A DNA stretch of 64,000 nt from Salticus scenicus (GCA_963930645.1 OZ005662.1:1912936-1976935); one strand, 5' to 3'; counted from the first letter of the stretch, positions 11,885 to 22,972 are shown. Program-made: numbers and translations. Notes: generated by a model from the sequence alone, not told the origin.

Positions 11885-12237
11885 AATTTTTATTCATGAA
11901 TTCATCAACCATGAATATTTATTTAAATCAAATTGGAGTGTAAAGGTTGATATTTTTATTTATTACCAACTATGCGAAAAATACCAGAGCCAGGAATCAA
12001 ACCCAGGCACCTCCGCTTAACGCACGGATGCTCTACCGCTGAGCTACCCTGGCTGACGACCAGCTAGGTACTTCTCGCATAATATGCGTTGGCAAAGTCA
12101 CCGAGTCTACAAACGCAGATATATCAGGTAAGACAATAATAATCGTAGCACAACTCCATAGACCACGAAATTTTTTTCTAAATTAAAAATTTCGTGGTCT
12201 ATGGAGTTGTGCTACGATTATTATTGTCTCACCTGAT
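11885..12237 (-). mobile_element. tRNA-derived SINE-like insertion
   Basis: On the minus strand, about 12055-11988, a tRNA-like segment has an A box (TAGCTCAGCGGTAGAGC) and a B box (GGTTTGATTCC). D-arm and anticodon-arm pairings look possible, but the acceptor stem would have to share bases with the T stem, so it is not a working tRNA. It is inserted in a dispersed repeat whose uninterrupted form is near 30665. Its right part is a long palindrome, suggesting two SINE ends joined head to head. Confidence 0.65.
12123..12237. repeat. Near-perfect palindrome, 49-bp arms
   Basis: Arms 12123-12171 and 12189-12237 pair with one mismatch (12130/12230) around a 17-base AT spacer. The left arm continues into the SINE-like sequence; the right arm stops abruptly. 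Such hairpins are unstable in cloning and assembly. Confidence 0.9.
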
Positions 12238-12454
12238 AAATTAAATGTGAACATTAAAAAATTATAAAAAGTTAAATTATGCATATCACAAAAATTGACG
12301 TCATTATCACTTTAAAAATTTTATGCATATTGATAAGAGCTCTATGATTCATGAGAAAATTTAAAACATGGTATATAAAAAGTTTTTTTTTTTTTTTTAA
12401 ATCTTATAATTTTTTTTATTTCATTTTTCACACGCGCTTTTTATTTCCTAATTC

Positions 12455-12488
<34 letters not shown>

Positions 12489-12508
12489 TTTTTTGATAGT
12501 GTTTGTAG
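12238..12508. repeat. Continuation of dispersed repeat, then poly-A/T
   Basis: The first ~170 bp match 30670-30840. The rest is dominated by T and A runs ending at the start of duplication block B. Confidence 0.5.
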
Positions 12509-12913
12509 GGTGATCTTTTAAGGATTTTCTTTAATGAAATCTTGTGTACAAATGCGAGTAATTCAGAAAATTGTGAAGTTTAAATTGACATGAACAACCA
12601 GTATAATATCCAATAATGGTAAAGGGCAAAACTGGATCGTGTTGTGTAGGTTGGGACTGATTGACTATGCAAGGTTTCTAGGCCATGTTTATGCAAGTTT
12701 CAGGGAAAACCCTGTAAAACTCCAAACAGCTAAGATGAATGTGACTTAGGATCGAACCCAGCATCTTCTCCCTTATGGCCATATCACATGAGGGATTTCG
12801 CTCAGCTTTTTCACTAAACACAGCATAAATTTTTCTGAAAGACAGTCTAAAAAGTTGATGACACACTGACCTCGAATCTTTTGAAAACCATTAATACACA
12901 TTTCACTAACAGC

Positions 12914-12951
<38 letters not shown>

Positions 12952-14552
12952 CTTTCTTTTTTAGTTAAAAATACATGAAAATTTAATTTTTTCTTCCGAC
13001 AGTGCTAATGCTTAATATTTAATAGTCTAAATTAATGTTTTGAAACAACAAATTAGAGGTGAAATTGATAGTAAATTGACGTAGAAGAGTGTATGTATGG
13101 GAGGGGGATTTTTTTTTTTTTCTCACAGGTGCAGAACTTCAGCACATCTAACACACACAGTCAGTTTCTGAATGGTCAAATCATGTTTAGAACATCTTTA
13201 ACCCCTTGAACTGCAATTTATTTTCAGTCAGCACTGCTCATGCAGACAATTTAATTTTATTAGTTTTAATAGGTGGGATTCATATAGAAACTTACGGTTT
13301 TGTCGCTCAAATAATTTGTTATTATTAAAAATAATATTTGTTTCACACATTTATATGAATGTTTATTGTTATATATACATATAAGAACATAACTAGTGTT
13401 ACGAAATTCATGACGAGCTGGACTCATCATTTAAGTTCAAGGGGTTAAATATGCAATCCATTGAAAATTAAATATGCAATCATGAATCCTCTAGAAGTTG
13501 AAAGATTTTACGAATCCAATACTTTCTTTTATGAATATTGCAGAAAGTAAAAATATGTTTTAAAAGAATATTTTTTATGGACTTTCATATATTTTGATAG
13601 ATTCTTGTAAAAAAGGCTAGAAAATATTTTTAATTTAGGATGCATAAGGTTTAACTTTCGACTGGAAAAATTACAATTAAAAATAAAAATATTTTTCAGC
13701 TCAATTTTCTATGAATAATTAAGACATTAAAAAAATTCTTTCAAATACAAGTTTCATGACAAATTAACTAAAACTTCTGATGAAGAAATTACTTGAATGT
13801 GAAATTATATATATATATATATATATAAAGCTAATCGTTATATTAATAATTTAACCAGTCACCATATTTAAAAAGGTATAAATTTCAAAACATTCAATTG
13901 ACTAACTAATTCAGTCCTAAATAATAATAATAATAAAAAAAAGATTAATTCTAGAATTGTAAAAATTTCCTGTTAAATTTTAACATTTTGAGGTAAATAA
14001 TTGACAAAATTCATAAATTAAATACATAATAAAAATGGAAAACTTATTAATAAAAGAATAATTCGACAACAGAAAGGTATTATTAAGTATGACGAAATCT
14101 CGTAACATGACGGGTGCAAAATATAATATTCATGTTTTAGTTATAAAGTAATAGAATCCACAAGTATTATGGATACATTATTAAATAAATCACGTCGTGA
14201 ATAATAAATCTTATGAAAATTTGATTACATTAATCATCCCATTTTTCCCCAACGAAACGAATTGCCTTCGATGTAACACTGATTGGCCTAACGGCCGATC
14301 GCTTTCTCCTAAGAAATATGAATCTGTATGATATTATATCCTTTTATATTGGCTTCGTCGAGCTTAATTTTTAAATGTATTTTTTATTTCAAACACATTC
14401 TGAAACATCTGCATAAGTAGAACGAAATATAAACGATTTAAATATCTCTATGACCAAAAACATCCATAGTCGTCAATGGTGGGAACGAGTGCTTTCTGCC
14501 AACCACTCCCGAGAGTTGAGATGTTTGTTTACACACAAGGAACTGCCCTATA
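12509..14552. repeat. Segmental duplication, copy 2, block B
   Basis: Direct copy of 2411-5966 without the 239-bp and hAT insertions of copy 1. The hAT empty site is at 14407-14414. An expanded TA microsatellite lies near 13805-13827. The right edge cuts into minus-strand zinc-finger remnants. Confidence 0.9.
12643..12890 (-). mobile_element. Degenerate SINE-related sequence (copy 2)
   Basis: Paralogue of 2545-2790 carried by the duplication, with the same B-box-like GGTTCGATCC and SINE body modules on the minus strand. Confidence 0.6.
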
Positions 14553-14883
14553 GGAGGATTGTTCATTTTTAAACTGTCCTCATTAGAAAATACTTTAGAA
14601 CATTTTTCACACACACGTTTTTTTTTGTTTGTTTTTTTAATGTATGAATGTCTACATGTGTACTTCAATGCTCACTTTTAGAAATTTTTTTCACAAACGT
14701 GGGGTTTTCCTCCTGCGTGAATGTAAAGAACTCTATTTTATTTAGACTACATTTATGAGAAAATTTTGTAACCACTCATACCACAGATATGGATATTCTC
14801 CTGTATGAATTCGAAAATTTGCCATTAGACTGTTCGTATGAGAAAATCCTTTAAAACGTTCTTTATGCACGTATGATTTTTCC
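14553..14883 (-). pseudogene. Decayed C2H2 fingers downstream of the zinc-finger gene
   Basis: Minus-strand sequence beyond the stop of the 366-codon gene still looks like finger DNA: an RVCEKCSKVFS-type start near 14600 and a GFSHTNSLM..FRIHTGE finger near 14850. Zinc ligands are lost (Cys to His/Tyr/Trp, His to Asn) and there are stops and frame changes. The link to the intact array is broken by a one-base frame change in the linker at about 14886. The array is cut at 14552 by the edge of the duplicated segment. Confidence 0.7.
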
Positions 14884-15984
14884 TCATGAATGAATGCGAA
14901 GATGTTTTTTTAAATCCATTGCTTGAGTAAATCCTTCAGAGCACTCTTCACACACATACGGTTTTTCACCTGTATGAATGCGAAGATGTCTTTTTAGATT
15001 ACTTGTTTGAGAAAATGTTTTAAAACATTTTTCACACACATATGGCTTTTCTCCAGTATGTATCCGAAGATGCTCTCTTAATTTGCTCATGCCAGAAAAT
15101 CCTTTAGAGCATACTTTACACACATATGAATTTATTTCTGTATGAATGCGTAGATGTAACATTAGACTAGTTTTAGTAGAAAATTTTTTTAAACATTTTT
15201 CACAAACATGTGGTTTTTCTCCTGTATGAACGTGAAGAGTATGCCTCTTTAGACTTGTTACTCCAGAAAATTCTTTAGAACACTCTTTACACACATACGG
15301 TTTTTCTCCGGTATGATTGGGAAGATGATCTCTCAAACGGCTCCTGGTAGAAAATCCTTTAGAACATTCTTCCCGCACGTATGGTTTTTTTCCTGTATAC
15401 ACGCGAAGATGCCTCTTTAGAACACTTAATTGAGAAAATCCTTTCGAACATTCTTTACACACATATGGTTTTCCACCTGTATGAATGCGAAGATGATCGC
15501 TTAAACTGTTCCTGGAAGAAAATCCTTTAGAACATTCTTCACACACATACGGTTTTTCTCCTGTATGCACGCGAAGATGCCTCTTTAGATCACTGAAAAC
15601 AGAAAATCCTTTAGAACATCTTTCACACACATACGGTTTTTCTCCTGTATGCACACGAAGATGCCTCTTTAGATCATTTGATTTGGAAAATCCTTTAGAA
15701 CATTCTTTACACACATATGGTTTTTCTCCTGTATGAATGCGAAGATGATATCTTAAACTGCTCCTGGCAGAAAATCCTTTAGAACATTCTTCACACACAT
15801 ATGGTTTTTCTCCTGTATGAATGCGTAGATGTGACATAAGACTTGTTTTAGTAGAAAATTTTTTAGAACATTTTTCACAAACATGTGGTTTTTTCCCTGT
15901 ATGTATGTGAAGATGTTGCATGAGATTACCTTTAGTAGAAAATCCTTTAAAGCATTCTTTACACACATTCGGCTTTTCTTCCAT
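14884..15984 (-). CDS. C2H2 zinc-finger protein, 13 fingers
   Basis: A 366-residue frame made almost wholly of C2H2 fingers joined by TGEKPY-type linkers, so a probable nuclear sequence-specific DNA-binding protein. Thirteen finger units can be counted. Finger 7 has Tyr in place of the last His, finger 8 has Arg for the first Cys, finger 9 has one extra residue between its histidines, and the linker after finger 10 is degenerate, so about ten to eleven look fully functional. There is no KRAB, BTB or ZAD domain. The chosen start is the first Met (MEEKPNVC), but the frame stays open upstream and a 5' exon may be missing. It ends in the linker after finger 13 because of a frame change; decayed fingers follow. 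Large finger clusters of this kind are common in arachnids. Expression is unknown. Confidence 0.8.
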   Translation of the reverse strand: MEEKPNVCKECFKGFSTKGNLMQHLHIHTGKKPHVCEKCSKKFSTKTSLMSHLRIHTGEKPYVCEECSKGFSARSSLRYHLRIHTGEKPYVCKECSKGFSKSNDLKRHLRVHTGEKPYVCERCSKGFSVFSDLKRHLRVHTGEKPYVCEECSKGFSSRNSLSDHLRIHTGGKPYVCKECSKGFSQLSVLKRHLRVYTGKKPYVREECSKGFSTRSRLRDHLPNHTGEKPYVCKECSKEFSGVTSLKRHTLHVHTGEKPHVCEKCLKKFSTKTSLMLHLRIHTEINSYVCKVCSKGFSGMSKLREHLRIHTGEKPYVCEKCFKTFSQTSNLKRHLRIHTGEKPYVCEECSEGFTQAMDLKKHLRIHS

Positions 15985-16234
15985 GTTTATGTACAGATGT
16001 ATATTAATATTGTCATAAATTAAATTAATTAAAAAAATTGCACAATAATTTTTGTTTCCAAAATGAATGTAAAACTCTCTACAATTTTCTTAAAATAAAT
16101 CGATAAGAGAAATAAACAAACGGGTAAGCATAATTTTCCAAATTTTGCATTATCGTCAGAAATTGCGATTTTGATAGTCATAAAATTTTTTATTAACATT
16201 GGGATGCCCAGAATCGCAATCCCACTCACCACAC
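15985..16234. other. Spacer between zinc-finger gene and LINE fragment
   Basis: AT-rich and no feature recognised. It would hold the 5' flank of the minus-strand zinc-finger gene, but no clear TATA or splice acceptor could be assigned. Confidence 0.4.
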
Positions 16235-16560
16235 CGTGGCTGCTTTTCCGGACCTCACGATGGCCTTCGATAGAGTTTGGAAGGATAAACTGATTATCAA
16301 ACTTCACGATTATTTCAAAATCAGTGGCAACGCTTTAACATGGATCTCGGACTTTCTACAACACAGATCTATCAAGGTAAAGGTTAACAAGTCTCTTTCA
16401 GCTCAGCCAAAGTGTTCCTCAGGGTTCAGTGCTTAGCCCTACTCTTTTCACCATCACCATGTTTATATCTCGTATTGAAAAACTGACTTCTACCAGAGTT
16501 AGGATGGGACTGTTTGCAGACGACATTGTACTGTGGAGCTCGGAAACAATATTAATGATA
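16235..16560 (+). pseudogene. LINE reverse-transcriptase fragment
   Basis: The plus strand encodes part of a non-LTR retrotransposon RT of the jockey/CR1/R1-like type. Visible are motif A (DLTMAFDRVW), the following helix region, motif B (VPQGSVLSPTLF) and the catalytic motif C as FADD (GLFADDIVLWSS). Motif A lies in one frame and motifs B and C in another, so there is a frameshift near 16415. Endonuclease, upstream RT fingers and the 3' part are all missing, so this is a dead, truncated copy. Confidence 0.85.
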
Positions 16561-17809
16561 TTGAATTTAGACTTAATAATTCTCTTGTAAATAATTCTCT
16601 TGTAATTCTGTTGCATTTTCATTATTAAAAAAAAAAAAAAAAAATGCTGTCCCATTTCCCCCCCCCCCCTCCATTTTCAACTTAGCTTTTAATACCGTCT
16701 GATTCGTGTGCCATTTGTTGGCGACTTGTGCAAGAGAAAAATAATTTAAACATGTTTGAATTATACATGAATTTAATTATAATATTAATGGACTTATTTT
16801 ATAAGCTCTCATAAAACTGAAATAGGAATATACATACAATATTTCCCAAAATATTATACTTCATTTTATTTTCTTATCTTTCCTAATTTTAATTAATGAA
16901 ATTTCTGATGTTAGAGATAAATTTGAACTAATTTACTCCCGCCCCCCTTAATCTAAATATGTTTTACTTGGAGGTGGAGTGTAGAAATTATACCTTGTTG
17001 ACTGACTTAAGACTAGGTGCATTGCCTCCGCAGTGGGCAATTTTCAAAGGATTTTAGCAAATATTTATAAGTTTCAAAAAGAAAACCGAAGCTTTTGAAA
17101 TTAAGAGGCACATTTATGATTTTTGTGCCTTTGAAATTAAGGGGTGCAACATTATATTTTTGTGCCTCTAAATAGCAAAAAGCTTATATGCACTTACTCT
17201 CTGAAGAGACATAATGTGCTTTTAAATAAAAAATCTTATTTTAAATTAATTTCCATGACTTTTATTAAGAGCCAGTGTTTCACAGTGTGTTAAATGTCGT
17301 AAACATGAAGAAACAATCATTATTCGTTCTTTTTAAAACTTTGTTTTCACATTCACACACATTTTTATTTTTAAATAAATTTCTGTTTTCAAACAAAACT
17401 AAAAAAAGAAGAAAAAGTATCTTTTCGATTTTTTAAATTTATTTTATGGTGGTAAAAATCCAAAATTTTACATTTTACAGTTTTGAAATAAAATATTAAA
17501 AAATTAGTTTTTGGAAAACAAAGGATTAAAACTGGTGGATACTTTTGAATGGGAAAATGGAGATACAATATTTAATGAATAACAAGTGATTATTTTCCAT
17601 ATATTAATATGTGATTTGGTTGGCTGACGAGTCTTCTTGAGAATGGGGTACATTACTCATTTTTTTTTTTTATGGAAAAAATGACCAACATTTATACATG
17701 AATGAGAGAAAGAAAGATTTGCAACATAAAAAGCAGCAACCTGGTGCTGCATCTTTCATGCTGCATTGGTGCCTTTCTGCCCCTCATATATTTCCACAAT
17801 TTTTGAGGC
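16561..17809. other. Spacer with C run and GTGCCT/AGGCAC repeats
   Basis: No gene seen. A long A run and a C run lie near 16627-16670. Three AGGCAC/TGTGCCT motifs at about 17104-17168 form short inverted repeats like those at 43.3-43.45 kb. Confidence 0.45.
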
Positions 17810-17812
17810 TAA

Positions 17813-17862
17813 GGGCCGTATTCACCAAACTTCATTGATCGAGGATTAAACCATGGATCAGC
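17813..17862 (+). repeat. Harbinger left terminal inverted repeat
   Basis: Pairs with 28782-28831. Shared blocks are the outermost CGTATTCACCAA, then AGGATTAAACC and GGATCAGC, separated by mismatches. Confidence 0.88.
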
Positions 17863-18148
17863 AAATCCGAGAATCAAAGCTAACACTGGATTAAATTCCT
17901 ACGGTATTCACCAACAGCCGATTACGTGATCCATGAATTAACTGGAAGAGAAATAAAAGCTTCGTTTTGATTGGCCAAGAACGAAGATAGCATTTATTCA
18001 CCATTCGGCTTCAATTAACTAATCAATCGGATTAGAAGATTAGAAAGGGAAGAAGCAAATTGGCAACACTGATACACGGTTCGCTCTTGTTTACAACCTT
18101 GTTGTTTACCTCGTGTATCCTAATCCGTGCTCGTTTACTTGGCTTTTG

Positions 18149-19424
18149 ATGGATAAAAGAAAAAATTTCTCGGAACTGGAGGCTGAGGCCTTTTTATGCT
18201 GCCTAGAGAAATTTAAATTCATCATCGAGAATAAGAAAACAGATGCTGTCAGTAACAAGGAAAAGGCACAAGCATGGGATAATTTAACAGGCACGTTTAA
18301 CAGTTTTCCCGGAGTGTGTAAAAGGAATACAAAACAACTGTTAACGTATTATAAAAACCTCAAAAGAAAAGGCAATAAAAGCCAATCGGACAGAAGAATT
18401 AAATTATTTAAGACTGGAGGAGGGCCCTCAGAAAATGTAATCGTTAATCCCATAGAAGACAGACTGATGGCAATGGGGGCTATCAAGACTCCCTTGATTA
18501 ATCCATATGATAGTGATGCAGCCTATCATAAAATGACCAATTCTGGTAAGTTTAAATAATGTTTCTTACCTTCTTTCTTTTTTTTTTAAATCTGATATAT
18601 CCTTTTACAAATTACTGAATTTGCTATGTATTTTTTTTTTTTCTTAGATACTGCCACCTATGAAACAAATTGCGATCAGGAGGTAAGATCCTTTTTAAAT
18701 TGCTATCATTAATTATATACAAGATATCTGCCAAAATAATATTTTGCAAGTCCTTGACATTCCATGAATATATATTTAGATTCATTTATTATTCACATAA
18801 TCAATAACTTTCTCAATACTTAAATATTTTGTTTTCCTTTTCCTTTATCATTAATAAATTTCTTCATCATAATAAATTTTAAGACACAAAAGTGCCTTCT
18901 GTTTATCGGTTCTACATTCTTTTTTCAACACTGATTTTTCGAAAGTAATTCTTATTCTGAAATCCAAAATAATCCCTATAAATAAAGAAAAGTGTCTGTG
19001 TGCGCTCTGGTGCTCACACTGATTGCAGAGTTTCCAGATATGACATATAGGTACCTGGTACCCTGCAAGTGTGCACCTCATCGAGATTTTTTCAAATTTG
19101 AATTTTTAAATTGTTTTTTCGATTTTAAACATTTGCTTTTATATTTCATTTTTGATGAATTTATTCTTCGATTGTAATCGTCTGCCTACCTTACCAATGG
19201 CTATATTATGAATTTATTTTTTATTTAATACATTCATTTGAAGGAGAAATCTTTTTTCTCTTTTTAATTTATTATATTTATTGCAAAAAAAAAAAAAAAT
19301 GGTAATTCAGGAGAAACTAGTATGTTGTGGCCACCACAAGACTTTCTTCTATATTTTCCTATTCAAATTCACTCAGTAACAATAAAAAAAAAAAAAAAAA
19401 AAAAAAAAAATACGATTTTTTTCT

Positions 19425-19455
<31 letters not shown>

Positions 19456-21414
19456 GTTAAAAGAAAAAAATTCGATAACTTTGTTTTAAATTATCACATA
19501 TTTATAGTTCAACCATTCATTTTGAAAGTATTGACGAGACCTTTCAAAAGATACCCATCTTGAAAATTTACTCCCCCCCCCCCCCCAGTAGGGCAAGCGA
19601 TGCCCCCACATGCACAAAATTTTTTTCCTAATTAAGTACTACTATTATTAATAATTCATATTAATTTTACAATCACAGGTTAAGAATAACTCTCATTATG
19701 TATATTTATACGAAATTTTGTCCTATACTGCCATGTTAAAAATTTAGGAAAAATACGATCACAGTGCCACCTGTTGAGCGATTGATCCCCAAATCTAATC
19801 AGCACCAGTTTATGTCAGGGGCCAACTAAATACCAAGTTTGGTTAAATTTCGTTTAAAAAAAAATTACGATTTTTTTTTTTTTGTTGTTGTTAAAAGTTT
19901 AAAAAAAATCGATAACTTTGTTTTAAATTATCACAGATTTATAGTTTAACCATTCGTTCAGAAAGGTATTGACGAGACCTTTCGAAAGATTCCCATCTTG
20001 AAAATTTATTCCCCTCGAGGGGGGATTTCCCCCCAGTGGGGGTGGCAAGGCTCCTACACATATAAAAAAAATTTCCCAGTTGACTATCTCTATTATAAAT
20101 AATTCTTGTAAATTTCATAATGTTTACTAAAAAAAATCTCTTTATGCACATTTATACAAAATTTTGTCCTATATTACCATGTTAAAAATTTGAAAAAAGC
20201 GGGACAATTTTTACCAAAAGTTGATAGGTACTAATTTCTGTCAAGGTGCAACTACGTACCAATTTGTATGAAAATCTGTGCAGTAGTTCCTGAGATATAG
20301 TTGCCACAAAATTTTGTCACACTCACACAGACATTTTCTAAAAATGGTCAAATCGTATTCTACAGCTGTCAAAACGTGTAAATCCATCAAAAACCTGTGG
20401 TCAAAAATTCTTACGAATCGAATACTTTCTTCTATTGAATATAGAAGAAAGTAAAAATTAGGTATTAAATTTAAAAAACGTATTTATAAAAGTTATGTTT
20501 ATGTATAATTTTTTTAATATAACAACGTTTATTTTTCATTTGTTAATTTAATTTCTTTAATTTTTTTTTTTTTTTTTCTAATTTATAGTATTTGTCAGGA
20601 AATAATGGTAGTGAAGAAAGAATTGTTATTACTTACAAACTTTGAATAAACACCATAAAATGCAATAAACTCGCAACAATTGTTTCGGGTTGAAAAAACA
20701 CACGACCCTTCATCAGGTGAATAAAGTAAGCACGTCGTGCTTACTCGTCTGTGTGTGAGAGTGACAAAATTTTGTGGCAACTGTATCTCAGGAACTACTG
20801 CACAGATTTTCATACAAATTGGTACGTAGTTGCACCTTGACAGAAAAAGAAAGAATTGTTATTTGTTTACTTTGCTTAATTTTCTTTTTCTCCCCCCCCC
20901 CCTTTCCCAGGACTCTCATGATGTGATAGAGGTGGACATATCAGAAAGTTTCCACTCTATTGAAGGACTTTTTGATGATGAGCTCCACACATCATCGGCA
21001 TCCCAACAAAGTGCAGTCCAAGCATCGACACCACAACAAAATGCAGTCGAACCGTCAACATCTGAAGAAAAGGAGTCTGAAAAAGTAGAACAGTTTGCAA
21101 ACATAGTAGAAAAGAATTATCCTTCCAAAAAAAAGTCTTATAAATTGAGGAAAAGCTGTAAAAATACAACAGCATCATCTAATGTTGCAGATTCCTTGAT
21201 TAAACATTCTGAACTGAAAAATAAACTTTTCAACGAAACGCATGAATTTGAAAGACAAAAGTTTAATTTGGAGAAAGAAAAATTTGTAATGGCAAAAGAA
21301 AGGCATGAAATGGAGATGAAACTATACAATGCCCACTTAAAAATGTATGAAATGATTAATGAAAAACTTGAAAAGGGGGAAGATGTGCATTTGTGTATTA
21401 ATGTAAAAAAATAA
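18149..21414 (+). CDS. Harbinger Myb/SANT-like DNA-binding protein (3 exons)
   Basis: Proposed exons are 18149-18545, 18648-18682 and 20911-21414, giving 311 residues. Donors are GTAAGT and GTAAGA, acceptors TTCTTAG and TTTCCCAG, and the phases (1, then 0) join correctly. Residues about 4-80 form a Myb/SANT-like trihelix domain with the family pattern NFSELE, a Trp in KAQAWDNL, FNS.PGVCKR and the helix TYYKNLKRK. A Ser/Gln/Thr-rich linker follows, with a short internal repeat of the QQSAVQAST type, then a charged helical, probably coiled-coil region (about 239-299). In PIF/Harbinger elements this protein binds subterminal DNA and carries the transposase to the nucleus and the ends. I start at the Met of MDKRKNFSE; an upstream Met adds 12 residues without domain character. 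The second intron (2.2 kb) has been invaded by repeats, but its splice sites are intact. Confidence 0.85.
19318..20455. repeat. Dispersed repeat with internal duplication (intron 2)
   Basis: Two related units (19318-19612 and 19861-20062) share ATCGATAACTTTGTTTTAAA-like sequence, TTGACGAGACCTTTC and a following G- or C-run. The tail (20225-20400) carries GTTCCTGAGATATAG and AAAATGGTCAAATCG, and the end (20425-20455) is a hairpin made of TACTTTCTTCTAT and its inverse. The family recurs at 59398-60150. No coding potential; two T/A runs of 15-28 bases are present. Confidence 0.7.
20225..20845. repeat. Inverted repeat pair around hammerhead-like motif
   Basis: About 100 bp at 20225-20335 (CTGTCAAGGTGCAACTACGT...) recurs inverted at 20745-20845. 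Between them lies the hammerhead-like motif at 20670-20725. This looks like two oppositely oriented insertions of related repeats in the Myb-gene intron. Confidence 0.7.
20670..20722 (-). other. Hammerhead-ribozyme-like motif (minus)
   Basis: On the minus strand CTGATGA (20716-20710), one A, GGGT, a 14-base loop, ACCC and GAAAC follow in the hammerhead order, with a 4-bp stem II. GAAA is followed by a palindromic CAATTG and TT, which would give a very short stem III of the kind that works as a dimer. The extra A after CTGATGA departs from the canonical core, so activity is doubtful. Confidence 0.4.
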
Positions 21415-22308
21415 ATAAATGTTCTTCAATGAAAATTGTTTAATATAAAATTGTCTAATGAGACACATTAAAATTATATAATTAACATGATTACTGCCAA
21501 TTAGCAGACTTTTGCACTTTGCTGGTTGCTACATTCAAATGATTTTTATTTTTTGATGGAATAATTAAAATGTTTAATTTCGACTGCCAAGTATAGGAAA
21601 TAATTTCTATATTGTATTCCAGAAAAGGTTTGTATCATCAAGGCTTGTCACAGAAAGCATAAAAATACTCCATCACAAGGCATTTGTGAACTGCTATAGT
21701 GTAGCATTAAATTGGCGAAAATTTAAATTTTACTTTAAAATAGCTTGGCATTTTTTACCAAGGTCTTAGTTTACAGTCATTTTATTTCATCATAAAAATG
21801 GCGAAAAATGTTAAGTCGCCAAGTGTATTCTGTACTAAAGCTGTACACACATTATTTTGAGGATGATACATTTTAGCAAGAAAAACACAAAGCAGGTAAT
21901 TCCACTTGAATTCTTTGTTATAGCTTTTTGGGTTTCACATTAACATTTATTATATATCTATTATATCATTCATATTACTTACTTATTTGAATCACGCTTC
22001 ATATATATGACATATAAAATATATATATCAGACATATCGCATTTATTTAAATGATGATGCAAACTTATTCTAAAAATAAATAAAAAGTACGAAAAAAAAG
22101 TATGGCGTTGACCTGACCCCACGTCGAACTGACTTGTACCGAGAAAAACATACATTTGATTAACTGAAATTAATCTCTGTATAATAACACTTCTAGATAC
22201 ATGTTTAATATTTCAATTTTTATTTAATTCACCTGTGAAATTTAATCGCAACAGAGAGATATACATTTTTTCCCTGTTGCTTATAAAAATAAATATATTT
22301 ATTCAGAC

Positions 22309-22340
<32 letters not shown>

Positions 22341-22593
22341 ATGGGTGCATAAACAATACAAATTTATAGCAAGTTAAAGCATATAGCAAAAACTATTTTC
22401 AATTTAGAACTTTAAAACAAAAGAAAAATGCTTCAGTATTTGACAAATTAAATTAGGCACTGAGTAGTACCCGATAGGGAGCAAATTGACTACCATTGAT
22501 ACGAATTAGCCTAAAAACAGATTTAAATTTCAAAATATTTTAATTAACCTTTTATTTTATATAAGATTTTAAAACTTCTTTACACACCATAAA
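21415..22593. other. Region between the two Harbinger genes
   Basis: AT-rich 3' flank of the Myb-like gene. A TTGGCGAAA motif occurs around 21713 and related ones (AATGGCGAAA) near 21800. A run of about 27 T lies at 22309-22335. Possible poly(A) signals (AATAAA) lie within the coding end and just after it (21411-21418). No further gene. Confidence 0.45.
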
Positions 22594-22752
22594 TTTTAAG
22601 CCAGCACAGCCGGTTTCGAAAGGACGTAGCCTTTCTTCATCAAGTGCAAAAAAACACGTGCTACTGCATTGGAGGCAAAGGCAAGACTGAAAGCGACCTG
22701 ATGAAGAAAGGCTATGTCTTTTCGAAACCGGTTGTGCTGGCTTAAAATTAAT
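22594..22752. repeat. Hairpin element with paired hammerhead-like motifs
   Basis: Arms 22594-22647 and 22695-22752 are near-perfect inverted copies. The right arm (plus) has CTGATGA at 22698-22704, GAAA/TTTC stem II, then GAAA at 22724-22727 followed by palindromic CCGG. The left arm (minus) has the same layout with TTGATGA. A poly-T run and a repeated GGGATGGGTGCATAAAC follow, the latter also at 22338. Confidence 0.65.
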
Positions 22753-22762
22753 TCAGACTTCT

Positions 22763-22797
<35 letters not shown>

Positions 22798-22919
22798 GAG
22801 GGATGGGTGCATAAACAATACATCATGCATTAATTAAAACTTCTGTAAATCTTAAATTAGGAAATAAACAAAGGAGACACACAATAAAGAAGTATAAACA
22901 AATAAACTTTTGAGAAATT

Positions 22920-22956
<37 letters not shown>

Positions 22957-22972
22957 TAAACATAACATAATA

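Noticed and set aside
11988..12055. Functional tRNA gene on minus
   Set aside because: A and B boxes are good, but acceptor and T stems cannot both form, and base 33 is not T. It is best read as a SINE head.
14438..14668. 76-codon minus frame with a partial finger
   Set aside because: It is a chimera of decayed zinc-finger DNA and the edge of the duplicated segment, so it is counted as pseudogene.
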